A program made the position numbers and the translations under genes. A stretch of 64,000 nt of DNA from JAXGMV01 sp040768445 (GTDB taxonomy: Bacteria > Chloroflexota > Anaerolineae > Anaerolineales > Anaerolineaceae). The notes under the pieces were generated by a model. That model worked only from the letters and a program-made list of their open reading frames with translations, ran no database searches and was not told the DNA's origin. Shown piece by piece: positions 1 to 8,261 of this stretch (position 1 is the first letter of the stretch; every line of letters starts with the position of its first letter). The stretch is from positions 1,116,001-1,180,000 of the forward strand of contig JAXGMV010000001.1 of the NCBI GenBank assembly GCA_040768445.1, given 5' to 3'.

Positions 1-251
1 GGATGCTCTGTCAGGAAAGCCACATCCTTATCAGTGACGCCTAATTCCTTGGCGAGCTTTGCAGCATACTCCGGGGGTACCCACTGCTGACCGTCAATGG
101 CGCAGGCCAGCCAGGTTTTGTTAACTTCAAGTCGTTTTCCGAGTTCTTCGTAGGTAATGCCCTTAGCTTTCTTGGCAGCCTTCAATTTTTCAGACATTTC
201 CTCACGATTTTGTGGTCTCCATAAATATTCCTTATTGGCAGTTGGTTGCAT
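1..251 (-). CDS. cynS: Cyanate hydratase (cyanase), N-terminal part, cut by window edge
   Basis: The reading frame runs from an ATG at 251 leftward off the window, giving 83 complete codons. A strong AAGGAG ribosome site sits just upstream of the ATG. The translation carries the helical N-terminal domain of cyanases: KLKAAKKAKGITYEELG, then a CAIDGQQ segment, then AAKLAKELGVTDKD. Cyanase converts cyanate and bicarbonate to ammonia and carbon dioxide in the cytoplasm. The catalytic Arg, Glu and Ser lie in the C-terminal half, outside the window, so the call rests on the N-terminal domain alone. About 18 extra residues precede the usual start. A carbonic anhydrase gene lies divergently at 634, which fits the bicarbonate need of cyanase. 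An unrelated helix-turn-helix protein is the main alternative. Confidence 0.75.
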   Translation of the reverse strand, partial: MQPTANKEYLWRPQNREEMSEKLKAAKKAKGITYEELGKRLEVNKTWLACAIDGQQWVPPEYAAKLAKELGVTDKDVAFLTEH

Positions 252-633
252 TTCGATCTCCTTTTCTAAATGGTTTGATTTGAATAAGATATGATCTTGT
301 TACCAGGCTAAATAATTGTTTCACTCGTTTTACTGCTGCTCCTTTCTACCGCTTGCCGGTGCACAAAAACAGGCATGTAATCTGATCTGTGGTTCGGTTG
401 TCTCCCCTCGTGCCGAACACTTACACGTTCCGAATGGTTGCCTTTAGTATCCAATTTTTGATATCAGCAAACAATCCGTGATGGTGTGCAGTAGCATGGG
501 GAAAAACATGTAATTTCAATGGGGATTCACTGTAGATGCATTTGAGTCGGCTGTGTGCATGGTACGATCATTTAAAACAGGCACTCACCCAGTTGATGGC
601 CGGAAGCAAAAACAGAAAGGAGGAGAAGTAAAT
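252..633. promoter_or_regulatory. Divergent intergenic region between cynS and carbonic anhydrase
   Basis: These 382 bases separate two divergent genes and must hold both promoters. I see a hyphenated inverted repeat GTTCGG (392-397) / CCGAAC (413-418), a third related CCGAAT shortly after, and a small palindrome AAGAT-ATG-ATCTT near 287. They could be regulator sites but nothing identifies the regulator. No additional gene is supported here. Confidence 0.4.
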
Positions 634-1008
634 ATGGAAACTGTTAAAACCTGTGATCACCTGTTGGTAACCTGTATGGACTACCGAATACAGGCACCCA
701 TTGGCGCCTGGGCGGTTGAGTTACTGGGCAGGCGCAATTATGATCTCCTGGCGGCAGCGGGCAGCAGCAGGCAGCTGGATCTGGTGCTGGCGCATGTGGA
801 TACTGCCCTTCGCCTGCACCAGATCACGTCGGTGGAACTGGTTCACCACGAGGACTGCGGCGCTTATGGCAGCGAGGGGACTTATGTGCGCCATTGTGAA
901 GACATGCGCACAGCCAGGCGGGAGATTCTGGCACGGCATCCTGAACTGCAGGTGCGGCTGTACTACCTGCTGTTGAGCGGCGAAATGTGCGTTGTTGAGG
1001 TTGAGTGA
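634..1008 (+). CDS. Small beta-class carbonic-anhydrase-like protein
   Basis: The product is a 124-residue cytoplasmic protein with the zinc-binding pattern of beta carbonic anhydrases: C14-x-D16-x-R18 (TCMDYRI) and H72-x-x-C75 (HHEDCGAYG). The family hydrates carbon dioxide to bicarbonate. It is clearly shorter than classical members (about 200 residues), so activity is likely but unproven. I place the start at ATG 634 because AGGAGGAG ends a few bases upstream. A longer frame opening at 553 lacks such a site and adds an unrelated basic leader. The divergent neighbour is cyanase, which consumes bicarbonate; in E. coli cynT (carbonic anhydrase) and cynS are in one operon. Confidence 0.75.
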   Translation: METVKTCDHLLVTCMDYRIQAPIGAWAVELLGRRNYDLLAAAGSSRQLDLVLAHVDTALRLHQITSVELVHHEDCGAYGSEGTYVRHCEDMRTARREILARHPELQVRLYYLLLSGEMCVVEVE

Positions 1009-1026
1009 TACCTCATTAACGGGGGA

Positions 1027-1674
1027 TTAGGCTTTTTCAAACACCAATGTATAGGAGAAGAAATTACCGGACTGCGACTTGAGCAGGAAGCCGGCCTGCC
1101 CGGCCTGCCGGACGAGCGACCGGCGCGTTGGGTAGTCGGGGTCCAGGAAGAGCTCACTGAACGCCAGGGTACCGCCCGGCTTGAGCACACGTCGGAATTC
1201 ATCCAGCGCCCGTGAGGGCTGCGGGATCTCACCAATCACAGTGATCATGTAAACGGCGTCAAACTCACCATCGGCGAAGGGCAGGTCGAAGACATCAGCG
1301 GTGCGTGCCTCAAGGTTGGCAACGCCCTGCGCCTGCGCGCGTGACTGCACGCGTTCGATCATGCGCGGCTCAATGTCAATCGTCACCAGGCTGCCGCCCG
1401 GTGCGACTGCGCGGGCGCTCTCGACGCTGTAGCGTCCGTTGCCGGGGCCGACCTCCAGCACGCGCATGCCCGGCTGTAATCTGTGGCGCTGGGGCATCTC
1501 GGCCGGCGGCTGCACCCTGCGGCGCATGGGGTTGTCAATCAGGTTGGCCAGCGCCTGCGGCATGGGGAACTTGTGAAAATGGCGGATGAGGCGGATGGTG
1601 GTGTGCAGGACGATGATGCCCGCCGCCAGCGTGAGCAGGGTGGTTAAAATGGTCTTGAGAAGCGATACCAGCAT
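1027..1674 (-). CDS. Membrane-anchored class I SAM methyltransferase
   Basis: The 215-residue protein starts with one hydrophobic segment (about residues 5-27), then a Rossmann-type methyltransferase domain. Motif I is VLEVGPGNGRY and a later acidic motif is VTIDIEP. The post-motif region DVFDLPFADGEFDAVYM and the RVLKPGGTLAFSELF segment are typical of Methyltransf_11 proteins. The substrate cannot be read from sequence. The start at 1674 is preferred over 1719 because GGGAGGA lies five bases before it. A second membrane-tethered methyltransferase with similar layout lies at 56129-56896. Confidence 0.8.
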   Translation of the reverse strand: MLVSLLKTILTTLLTLAAGIIVLHTTIRLIRHFHKFPMPQALANLIDNPMRRRVQPPAEMPQRHRLQPGMRVLEVGPGNGRYSVESARAVAPGGSLVTIDIEPRMIERVQSRAQAQGVANLEARTADVFDLPFADGEFDAVYMITVIGEIPQPSRALDEFRRVLKPGGTLAFSELFLDPDYPTRRSLVRQAGQAGFLLKSQSGNFFSYTLVFEKA

Positions 1675-2004
1675 GGGGTCCTCCCGCCGGACTGTGCGTG
1701 CTGCGGTATTTATCATCATAGTACAAAGCCCACATGGCGTAAAGACTGGATCGGTTAGCTGCGGAAATCGGCTCGCAAACCAATTGGTAATTAGTAGTTT
1801 ACCGCTATAATAAATGTATTATCATGCTTTACAGCATACGGACGGCGGCGCTGGCCGCAGTCCAGCAAAGACGCTGCAAATCTCACTTTATCAGTTAAGT
1901 CCATACAGCCTGCATTACCCGCTTTCGATGCAGCCAGCAGGCGCCAGAGGCAGTACCCCGTTCGGGCATGGTTAACAGATCCGGCAGTGATCCTCGAGGT
2001 GTTC
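1675..2004. promoter_or_regulatory. Intergenic region with a probable promoter for the TIR gene
   Basis: The 330-base gap between two divergent genes holds one readable rightward promoter: TTGGTA at 1784-1789, 16 bases, TATAAT at 1806-1811. This would give a leader of nearly 190 bases before the TIR gene at 2005. I see no other gene or clear hairpin. Confidence 0.45.
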
Positions 2005-4278
2005 ATGGCTCACGATATTTTCATCAGTTATTCCTCACACGATAAAACCATTGCCGATGCCATCGTGGCGGCGCTGGAGAACAACGGCTTACGGTGCTGG
2101 TCTGCGCCGCGTGACATCAAGCCCGGAGCCGATTGGGGCGAATCGATCACGGACGCCATTACTGAGTGCAAAATGATACTGCTGATCTTTTCCAGCAGCT
2201 CCAACCAGTCAAAGCGCGTGCTGGACGAGATCTACTACGCCATCAGCGAGGAGAAGGTCATCCTGCCCTTCCGGGTGGAGAACCTGGCACCGACCGGCGC
2301 GATGCGCCTGCACCTGTCGTCGCGCCACTGGCTGGACGCTTTCCAGCCGTCGTGGAAAGCCCACATTGACCAGCTGGTCAACAGCGCATGGGATATGGTG
2401 GGACGTCCTGCCCCGCTGGAGCCTACGCCGGCTGTTCCTTTACAGCAAGTGCCAGTCACCGTCACCACGCCTGTGGAGAAAAAGCAAGGCAGGAAAATGC
2501 CCCTTTTGTGGATGGGGCTTGGCTTGGCGGCAGCCCTGCTGGTCGGTGCGGGTGCAATGTGGCTGGTAAACGGCGGCGGCAGCAGCTTACTGGCGGCGGG
2601 TGATCAGACGCCCAGCGCCCCTGAAATCTCGCAGACGCCAGATAAGATACCCAGCGCCCCTGCAGCCACACGGACGCCAGCTAAGGCGCCTCCGACACCT
2701 GGCTTGAAAGTGATCACTGTGACCAGTGCAGAAGACAGCGGCCCGGGTACCCTGCGCCAGGCGCTTTTGGAAGTGAATGACGGAGATACCATCCTGTTTG
2801 ACCCGCAGGTCTTTCCACCATCAAACCCGAAGAAAATTTTCATCAAGTCAGAACTGCCAGTGATCTGGACGAACAGGCTCACCATCAACGCCTGCAATGC
2901 CGGTGTGATTCTGGAAGGGCTTGGCCCCACTGGTGACTGGATGGCTGGTCTTAAAATCAAATCGGATCAAAACACCATTCTCGGGCTGCAGGTAGTCAAC
3001 TTTGGGGGCCCAGGCATAATCCTGCAGGAATCAGCTGAATTTAATAAGATTGGCGGTGAGAGGACGGTTGGCAGCGGGCCAATTGGCTGCAGCAATCTGT
3101 TCAGCGCCAACAGCGATGGCATCGTGATTGAGGGCTCAGATAATATCATCACCGGCAACCTGGTGGGCACGACGGCTAATGGCAGCGGGCAGATGGGCAA
3201 CCGCGCTTCAGGCATTGTGCTGGCAGGATCTGCCAGCCGCAACCGGATTGGCCCGGACAATGTGATTGCTTTCAATGGCCCTGCCCCTGAGGGAGGTGAC
3301 ATTGGCGTACGGATTGACAGCGGCAGTGCATGTAATAACACCTTCACTGGTAACAGCATTTTCGAAAATGCGCTCAACAGCTCTGATATTGGCTATAACT
3401 TCCAGGGCGCGCCGGCATGCCCACACCTGGAGCCGCCGGAGATCCTCTATGCTGATCTTAAAACCGGCACTGCGGCCGGAATCACCTGCAGCGGCTGCAC
3501 GGTGGAGATCTTCAGCACAGAGAGTGGTGACGGGCGCGTATTTGAGGGCAGCGTCATCGCGGGTAGATTAGGAGAGTTTCTTTTCACAGGAGAGAAGCCA
3601 TTTGCAGGTCCATTCCTGACCGCCACCAGCAGTGATACCAATGTCAATACCAGCCAGTTCTCAGCATCTGCCGGCATAGGGCTGCCGCTGGCGCTGGCCG
3701 TGGAAAAAATCCAGCAGGTTGCGCCGCTGTTTGAGACCGGTTTTGATGACCCCGGCGAATTTCCCGTGGGGGAGGAAGAGCGCCAGAATTACCGCTTTGA
3801 GAACAGCAGATTTATTATTTTCAGTGAGGGTGAGCACCGCTCAATTCAACCCGTCACCGGGCAAGCCCTGGAAAACTTTGCAGTTGAATTCGTGATAAAC
3901 ATGCGGGACTACAGCCCTGATGGGCACTGTTTTATTATGATTGATAATATCCATTCCGGTGAGACAGACAAGCGTAACCTCACCGCGGGTCTACACGCGA
4001 GCGGGGGTGTTTGGGCGGATTATTATGATTACAACCAAAAAGGTCGCGAAATTGCCAGCATCCAGGTTGAGACCATCAGCGGTGATAAGGTGATACGCTT
4101 CATCCTGGTGGGCGACCAGGCAGCTGTTTTTTTGGATGGGGCGCTGGTTTCTACCGCGCGCATGCCCGGCGGGGGAGCTGTTTTTGCGAATTTTGCATTG
4201 GGCGTTAACATGGGCGTGACCTGCGAATATGACGACTTCAAGCTGTGGGATTTGAGCAGCGTCACAGCAGCGCCGTAA
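2005..4278 (+). CDS. TIR domain / transmembrane / beta-helix protein
   Basis: This 757-residue protein has an N-terminal TIR domain (residues 1-130, starting DIFISYSSHDK). It contains the SxxS...E pattern of NAD-cleaving TIRs (SNQSKRVLDE, Glu75). A Pro/Thr linker and one membrane helix (about 167-188) follow, then a TPSAP-rich linker. Next comes a right-handed beta-helix region (about 235-490) with repeated N-x-I / G-N-x-I/L turns, and a C-terminal beta-sandwich-like domain (about 570-755). With the TIR end cytoplasmic, the rest would be outside the cell. ATG 2005 is chosen over 1987 because GAGGTG precedes it. Role unknown: a surface sensor coupled to a TIR effector is a reasonable inference; a scaffold without enzyme activity is possible. 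Confidence 0.75.
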   Translation: MAHDIFISYSSHDKTIADAIVAALENNGLRCWSAPRDIKPGADWGESITDAITECKMILLIFSSSSNQSKRVLDEIYYAISEEKVILPFRVENLAPTGAMRLHLSSRHWLDAFQPSWKAHIDQLVNSAWDMVGRPAPLEPTPAVPLQQVPVTVTTPVEKKQGRKMPLLWMGLGLAAALLVGAGAMWLVNGGGSSLLAAGDQTPSAPEISQTPDKIPSAPAATRTPAKAPPTPGLKVITVTSAEDSGPGTLRQALLEVNDGDTILFDPQVFPPSNPKKIFIKSELPVIWTNRLTINACNAGVILEGLGPTGDWMAGLKIKSDQNTILGLQVVNFGGPGIILQESAEFNKIGGERTVGSGPIGCSNLFSANSDGIVIEGSDNIITGNLVGTTANGSGQMGNRASGIVLAGSASRNRIGPDNVIAFNGPAPEGGDIGVRIDSGSACNNTFTGNSIFENALNSSDIGYNFQGAPACPHLEPPEILYADLKTGTAAGITCSGCTVEIFSTESGDGRVFEGSVIAGRLGEFLFTGEKPFAGPFLTATSSDTNVNTSQFSASAGIGLPLALAVEKIQQVAPLFETGFDDPGEFPVGEEERQNYRFENSRFIIFSEGEHRSIQPVTGQALENFAVEFVINMRDYSPDGHCFIMIDNIHSGETDKRNLTAGLHASGGVWADYYDYNQKGREIASIQVETISGDKVIRFILVGDQAAVFLDGALVSTARMPGGGAVFANFALGVNMGVTCEYDDFKLWDLSSVTAAP

Positions 4279-4288
4279 CTTTGCCGAA

Positions 4289-4882
4289 CTATTCCGGAAA
4301 AGTCTCTGAGCCGTAGCTGGCCGGGTCGGCGCTGAACTGCCAGTACGGAACGTCACTGAGCGTGATGGACGGGTAAGTATCGTCGGGCGTCATGTCGCGC
4401 GCACCGATGGTAAAGACCTGTGACAACGGCGTTGATAGGTCCTCTTCGCGGCTGTCCTGCAGGATGCAGAACCCACCGGTTGACTGCTGGTAGGTGTTGA
4501 CCACCTGGCGTGCCACGGTGAGGGTGAGCTGGCTGCCTCTCAGCGCCCAGGTGCCTGCCAGTTCCACCTTCTGTTCTGGGCAGGTCATCTGGTTGGGGTA
4601 GAAGTGGAAGGCGCCTGAGGGGTAGAAGTGGTAGCGGTCAGACCAGCCGGCAGCCATGTGCGCGCTGTCCTGCCAGATGCCAACCAGGTTGATCGTTTGC
4701 TGCTGCATCGGCGCTGTTAGAGGCGGTGGGGCCGGGCTGCGCCAGACAGCCAGTTCAGGGAAGATAGTTGCAAAATAGCCAAAAATCAACGCAAAGCCGG
4801 CCAGTATGATGCAGGCGACGGCCAGCCCAATGACGGCCATCAGGGCAGCCAGCTTGGTAATCACTTGTTTGTTATTCGTCAT
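4289..4882 (-). CDS. Hypothetical membrane-anchored protein
   Basis: The 197-residue product has one N-terminal membrane segment (about residues 10-40, AALMAVIGLAVACIILAG and following), then a polar domain presumably outside the membrane. That domain holds a short repeated pattern (LVGIWQDS, ELAGTWALRGSQLTL) like the strands of lipocalin-type or YbbD-like extracytoplasmic barrels, but no family is recognised with confidence. It converges on the TIR gene, with only 10 bases between the stops and no terminator seen. GAGGCG precedes the start. Confidence 0.55.
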   Translation of the reverse strand: MTNNKQVITKLAALMAVIGLAVACIILAGFALIFGYFATIFPELAVWRSPAPPPLTAPMQQQTINLVGIWQDSAHMAAGWSDRYHFYPSGAFHFYPNQMTCPEQKVELAGTWALRGSQLTLTVARQVVNTYQQSTGGFCILQDSREEDLSTPLSQVFTIGARDMTPDDTYPSITLSDVPYWQFSADPASYGSETFPE

Positions 4883-4962
4883 AGCGCCTCTACCGGTGTA
4901 ATGGTATTTATTTGATTATCCCTCAAATGGGGTGGGGAATACAATCAGCAGTTTTGACCCCC

Positions 4963-6567
4963 CTAAGGGTGCGTGCGCAGGTAGAGCGTCTCGGGGCGGT
5001 TGTCCCAGCCGGTGACCGGCATGAACAGGTCGCCCTCGCCGAGCGGGTGCGTCTCGTTGAAGACGGCCGGTACATCGAACAGCAGGGTGTGCTGGCTGTC
5101 GTCAAGAATGCCGGCAAAGCGCCCGGCCTGGGCTGCCTCAGTTAACTCCTGGCGCAGGTTGTTAGGCGTGGGGATGCTGAAGCGCCCTTCGAACTCCCAC
5201 AGGGAGATGGTGTGGGTGTAGGCCGGTTTGCCGATGAACAGGTTCAGGTAGCTGAACGAGGGGTTGTACACCTCACCATCCACAACGGCCAGCGCCTCGA
5301 GCAGGGCTTCGCCAGCGGCGCGGTCGGCAGGCGTGGGGATCTGCGCGGCAATGTCGAAGCGCCCCGCATTGAACTGCTTCAATGTCAGTAGGACGGCGGC
5401 CAGGGCGCCGAGCAGTACTGGTGCCTGCTTTATGCGTGGGGCTGTGGAGAGAGATGCCAGGTTTTTGAACATCACACCCAACCCCAGCGCGCCGGTGAGG
5501 GCAGCGCCCGCCGCGAATTGGATGAAGACGTTGTCGTAGCCGCCCGGGTTTAGCCGGGAGATGTACGCCAGCAGACCGAGCGAGGATAGTAAGGCGGCGT
5601 AGAACAGCCCTGCGGTGTACGCCTTGCGGAGATAGGACGCTATAAAATATGGAATACTCAGCAGCAGAAGCGGGTAGAACTGGTACAGGGTGTTGAGCAA
5701 CCTGTTGATGGCCCGTTCGGGGGTGGGGATCAGGCGGTGCTGGCCTGCCAGGGTGTAGGTGTAATAGGTGTACCAGCCGTCTGTCAGCAGGTGCAGGACC
5801 AGGGTGACGGCAAGCGTCAGCCCGGCAAAGATCAATACCATGCGCCAGGCGCCGGGACGGCGCGTCAGCACCTGCCACAGCAGCACTGCCGCGATGGGCA
5901 GGAGGATGGGCTGCTTGGTGAAGTAGGCCAGTGTGAACAATACCGGTACGAGATAGAGTGAGCCTTTGACCGGGAAGCGCGGCCCTGGCTGGGTGCTGCG
6001 CGACCCCGACTGGGTGCTTCGCGACCCTGACTGGGTGCTGCGCGACCCCGACTGGGTGCTTCGCGACCCCGACTGGGTGCTGCGCGACAAGTAAGCGCCA
6101 AGCAGGAACAGGGCGGTGCAGAGCATGTCCACGCGGGCGATGTCGAACCAGGCACCAACCAGGCGGAAGGTACCGGCGAACAGCCCGGCGGCGATGACCC
6201 CCAGCCAGCGGTCGCCGGTCTCGCGGGTGGTGAAGCGGTAGAGCAGGATGATGACCAGCAGGGTGGAGAGGGAGGAGACCAGCCGCAGGGGCAGGAAGGA
6301 GAAGCCGGTGAACAGCGCGAAGAAGGCTGAGACAACGTAGTAGAAGGGCTGGTAGATGAAGGGCATGAAGTCAATGGACGGGGGTGTGTACAGCGGCAGG
6401 CCGTTGAGGATGCGCCAGACATGCACCAGCGAGCCGCCTTCCATCCACTCCAGCTCGAAGGGGTAGGCCATGCGGCTGAGCATGACGTAGGCGCACGCCG
6501 CCAGGGACGCGCTGGCAGCCAGACTTAGCAGAAATTTGACAATTGATTCAAGCGACAGTTTGCGCAT
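4963..6567 (-). CDS. Polytopic membrane glycosyltransferase, GT39/ArnT-like
   Basis: The 534-residue protein has about ten hydrophobic helices and an acidic first outer loop (ELEWMEGGSL near residue 40). That loop is the typical catalytic area of lipid-phosphosugar-dependent GT-C enzymes. The C-terminal about 150 residues form a soluble outer domain. It probably moves a sugar from a polyprenyl carrier to a lipid or protein outside the membrane; donor and acceptor are unknown. Five RSTQSGS heptads are inserted in one loop near residues 162-196 (5980-6084). The promoter at 6606-6633 and the first 60 or so bases of the gene are duplicated at 8262-8420, and its 3' end at 6630-6705, as relics of a second copy. 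Confidence 0.75.
   Translation of the reverse strand: MRKLSLESIVKFLLSLAASASLAACAYVMLSRMAYPFELEWMEGGSLVHVWRILNGLPLYTPPSIDFMPFIYQPFYYVVSAFFALFTGFSFLPLRLVSSLSTLLVIILLYRFTTRETGDRWLGVIAAGLFAGTFRLVGAWFDIARVDMLCTALFLLGAYLSRSTQSGSRSTQSGSRSTQSGSRSTQSGSRSTQPGPRFPVKGSLYLVPVLFTLAYFTKQPILLPIAAVLLWQVLTRRPGAWRMVLIFAGLTLAVTLVLHLLTDGWYTYYTYTLAGQHRLIPTPERAINRLLNTLYQFYPLLLLSIPYFIASYLRKAYTAGLFYAALLSSLGLLAYISRLNPGGYDNVFIQFAAGAALTGALGLGVMFKNLASLSTAPRIKQAPVLLGALAAVLLTLKQFNAGRFDIAAQIPTPADRAAGEALLEALAVVDGEVYNPSFSYLNLFIGKPAYTHTISLWEFEGRFSIPTPNNLRQELTEAAQAGRFAGILDDSQHTLLFDVPAVFNETHPLGEGDLFMPVTGWDNRPETLYLRTHP
5980..6084 (-). repeat. Five tandem 21-bp units encoding RSTQSGS heptads
   Basis: Four near-identical 21-base units plus a degenerate fifth (ending STQPGP) lie in frame within the glycosyltransferase gene. 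The units alternate at one base (CTG/CTT before CGCGAC), so the true period may be 42 bases. Because each unit is a multiple of three, gain or loss changes the loop length without breaking the frame. Confidence 0.9.
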
Positions 6568-6605
6568 GCGGTGGGCTTCCGGGGTGAGGGGGTCAGACTG
6601 AGATA

Positions 6606-6633
6606 ATTATAATCAAATGAAGTGTTGGTTCAA
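6606..6633 (-). promoter_or_regulatory. Promoter of the GT39-like gene
   Basis: Read leftward: TTGAAC (6633-6628), 16-base spacer, TATAAT (6611-6606), then a leader of about 35 bases to the ATG at 6567. The -35 box overlaps the stop of the decayed paralog. The -10 part is repeated at 8411-8416 in front of the relic of the second copy. Confidence 0.6.
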
Positions 6634-6705
6634 CGAGCAATTTGGGCGGACTGCGGTGCTGTGTGCAGGTACAGTGTCTCGGGGCGGTTGTCCCGGCCGG
6701 CGACC
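6630..6705 (-). pseudogene. 3' relic of a second GT39-like gene
   Basis: Read leftward, these bases encode VAGRDNRPETLYLHT and a short tail ending in TGA. This matches the C-terminus of the intact gene at 4963 (VTGWDNRPETLYLRT). Homology stops abruptly around 6705, where the AbiE module region begins. Together with the 5' relic at 8262-8372 it outlines a tandem paralog whose interior has been lost. Confidence 0.8.
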
Positions 6706-6735
6706 TGGAAAGCTGTAGAATCTTCGACTCCAAAA

Positions 6736-7542
6736 TCAGGCAGTCAAAATCCTTTCAAAAGTTTCAGGATTAAGCAGGTTCACATTAAAACCTGGCTCAA
6801 TAAATGGCTGCACATCGGATACAACCCCCGGCCAATTCAAAGGCTTCAGCCTTTTCCACAGCACATCTTTCCAATTCTCTGCGGTAAAAGAGCCGCCCGG
6901 CCAATTTGTTTGTGCCATGGCATTGTTCAAGAGTTCTAAATTAGGCGGCGGCCAGGTTGGATCACTCAAGTACCAGAGAAGATCATAGATATCGCGCCCC
7001 TTGGTGTATGAACGCTGCATAACTGCATGGAGTTTTCCCGCAAGAAGGGAAGGTTTATCATGGTGGTGCAGTTGAAGAACAACAAAGCGTCTCACGACGG
7101 TTGTGGATAAACCAGCGCCTTTGGGCGGATTGGTATCGACCTCAATTTTCACCGCAAGCGCTTCACTCTGCATGGGTGAGAGGCCCATCTCGTATAGTAA
7201 CCCCGGAAAGCGAATAAATGCGCTGTTGACTGTTTTTTGATCATTGGCCTTTATTTCAATCTGATATCCTTCTGGAGACAAATCAGAACGGATCGCTTTC
7301 AAGTAATCCCGGAAATCGTAGCTTTCCCGGTTCCCTTCCAGGGCAAAGTCGAGATCCTCAGAGTAGCGGCCGTGCGAAAAAAGGAAACGCAGGGCAGTTC
7401 CACCATGAAAAGCCAGTGGAATCATGGCGCCTGATTTTTGAAGGGATTCCAAAATCCGTGCCTGCATGTACTCACGCACCACATTCCTTCCTTGCAATGG
7501 TGTGCTTGATTGTTTTACCAGGTCCGCCAGATAGTCTTTCAT
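6736..7542 (-). CDS. abiEii: AbiEii-type nucleotidyltransferase toxin
   Basis: The 268-residue protein carries the nucleotidyltransferase motifs of the type IV toxin AbiEii: GGTALRF (47-53) followed by S61-x-D63-x-D65 (RYSEDLDFAL). Then come a KIEVD strand and the helical K..A...R...KGRDIYDL block near residues 170-190. In the family the enzyme modifies RNA substrates and stops growth unless countered by AbiEi. Its start overlaps the stop of the antitoxin gene by four bases (ATGA), indicating translational coupling. The pair sits inside the remains of a glycosyltransferase gene, so it was acquired after that gene was duplicated. Confidence 0.9.
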   Translation of the reverse strand: MKDYLADLVKQSSTPLQGRNVVREYMQARILESLQKSGAMIPLAFHGGTALRFLFSHGRYSEDLDFALEGNRESYDFRDYLKAIRSDLSPEGYQIEIKANDQKTVNSAFIRFPGLLYEMGLSPMQSEALAVKIEVDTNPPKGAGLSTTVVRRFVVLQLHHHDKPSLLAGKLHAVMQRSYTKGRDIYDLLWYLSDPTWPPPNLELLNNAMAQTNWPGGSFTAENWKDVLWKRLKPLNWPGVVSDVQPFIEPGFNVNLLNPETFERILTA

Positions 7543-8177
7543 AGATCCTCAAATGCTTCAGAGTCACCGGACAATAATTGGAGAATTCCTTTGACCGCGT
7601 TTGTAATCTTTGGCGTGTTAAATTTTGCCGATTGTTTTCTGAGCGTGTCTCTGTCAAGTTTTTCGGTGTTCTGTAACCGCAATTGCTCCAGGTAGGCTTT
7701 CGAATCGCCCCCGGGCTGCAGGTAGATTAAATCCAGGAGCGCCTTTTCAGGTGTGGCAACCAGGGCATTTTGTTCACCAAGTGCTGTCATTTGATACCCA
7801 AACAACAACGCTGTTTTGATATGGTGAAATTCAAAAGGCCCCAACGGCGTTTGCATGCGTTTCGGACGGCCAGCAGTCACACTGGTGGTGACAGCCACCA
7901 CGTCGGGGATTAAGCCATAAAACGACAGCGCCGATTGGAGACTGACATAAGAGGCTTTCTGCAGCTGATTCGCGACCAGGAAAGGGTGGGGCTGCCTTCT
8001 TTGATAGGGCGGTGCAATGGCATACAGACCCCTGCGCAGCTGGTAGATTTTGCCTGCCTTTACCCAGCGTGACAGCTGAACGCGGATTGCCTTTGGATCG
8101 ACATTCCCGGCAAGCAGGACGTGTGATGCAAAGATGGGCTCGTCTCCAACCAGTTTTAATAAGGTATCAAAGTCCAT
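7539..8177 (-). CDS. abiEi: AbiEi-type antitoxin and autorepressor
   Basis: The 212-residue protein has an N-terminal winged-helix region (IRVQLSRWVKAGKIYQLRRG, about residues 32-52). It then has the AbiEi antitoxin domain with YVSLQSALSFYGLIP and a C-terminal helical part (TPEKALLDLIYLQPGG). In this family the N-terminal domain binds inverted repeats in its own promoter and the C-terminal domain neutralises AbiEii without a stable complex. A 9-bp inverted repeat covers its start codon (8176-8213). It is the first gene of the pair and overlaps abiEii by four bases. Confidence 0.9.
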   Translation of the reverse strand: MDFDTLLKLVGDEPIFASHVLLAGNVDPKAIRVQLSRWVKAGKIYQLRRGLYAIAPPYQRRQPHPFLVANQLQKASYVSLQSALSFYGLIPDVVAVTTSVTAGRPKRMQTPLGPFEFHHIKTALLFGYQMTALGEQNALVATPEKALLDLIYLQPGGDSKAYLEQLRLQNTEKLDRDTLRKQSAKFNTPKITNAVKGILQLLSGDSEAFEDL

Positions 8178-8213
8178 TGCATTATATTAGCATGAATGAT
8201 AACTTAATGCAAT
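8176..8213 (-). promoter_or_regulatory. Probable AbiEi operator (inverted repeat)
   Basis: ATTGCATTA (8176-8184) and TAATGCAAT (8205-8213) form a perfect 9-bp inverted repeat with a 20-base centre, about three helical turns from arm to arm. The inner arm overlaps the abiEi start codon. AbiEi proteins autoregulate through such repeats. Confidence 0.7.
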
Positions 8214-8261
8214 ATAAAGCTTGCTGTTAGAACAGGTGATCTCTCAGGAGCACAGCCTCCG

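Noticed and set aside
553..633. Upstream extension of the carbonic-anhydrase gene to ATG 553
   Set aside because: The ideal AGGAGGAG site sits directly before ATG 634 and the extension has no family similarity.
5980..6084. Tandem repeats as a possible CRISPR array
   Set aside because: Units are contiguous 21-mers with no spacers and they continue the reading frame of the glycosyltransferase.
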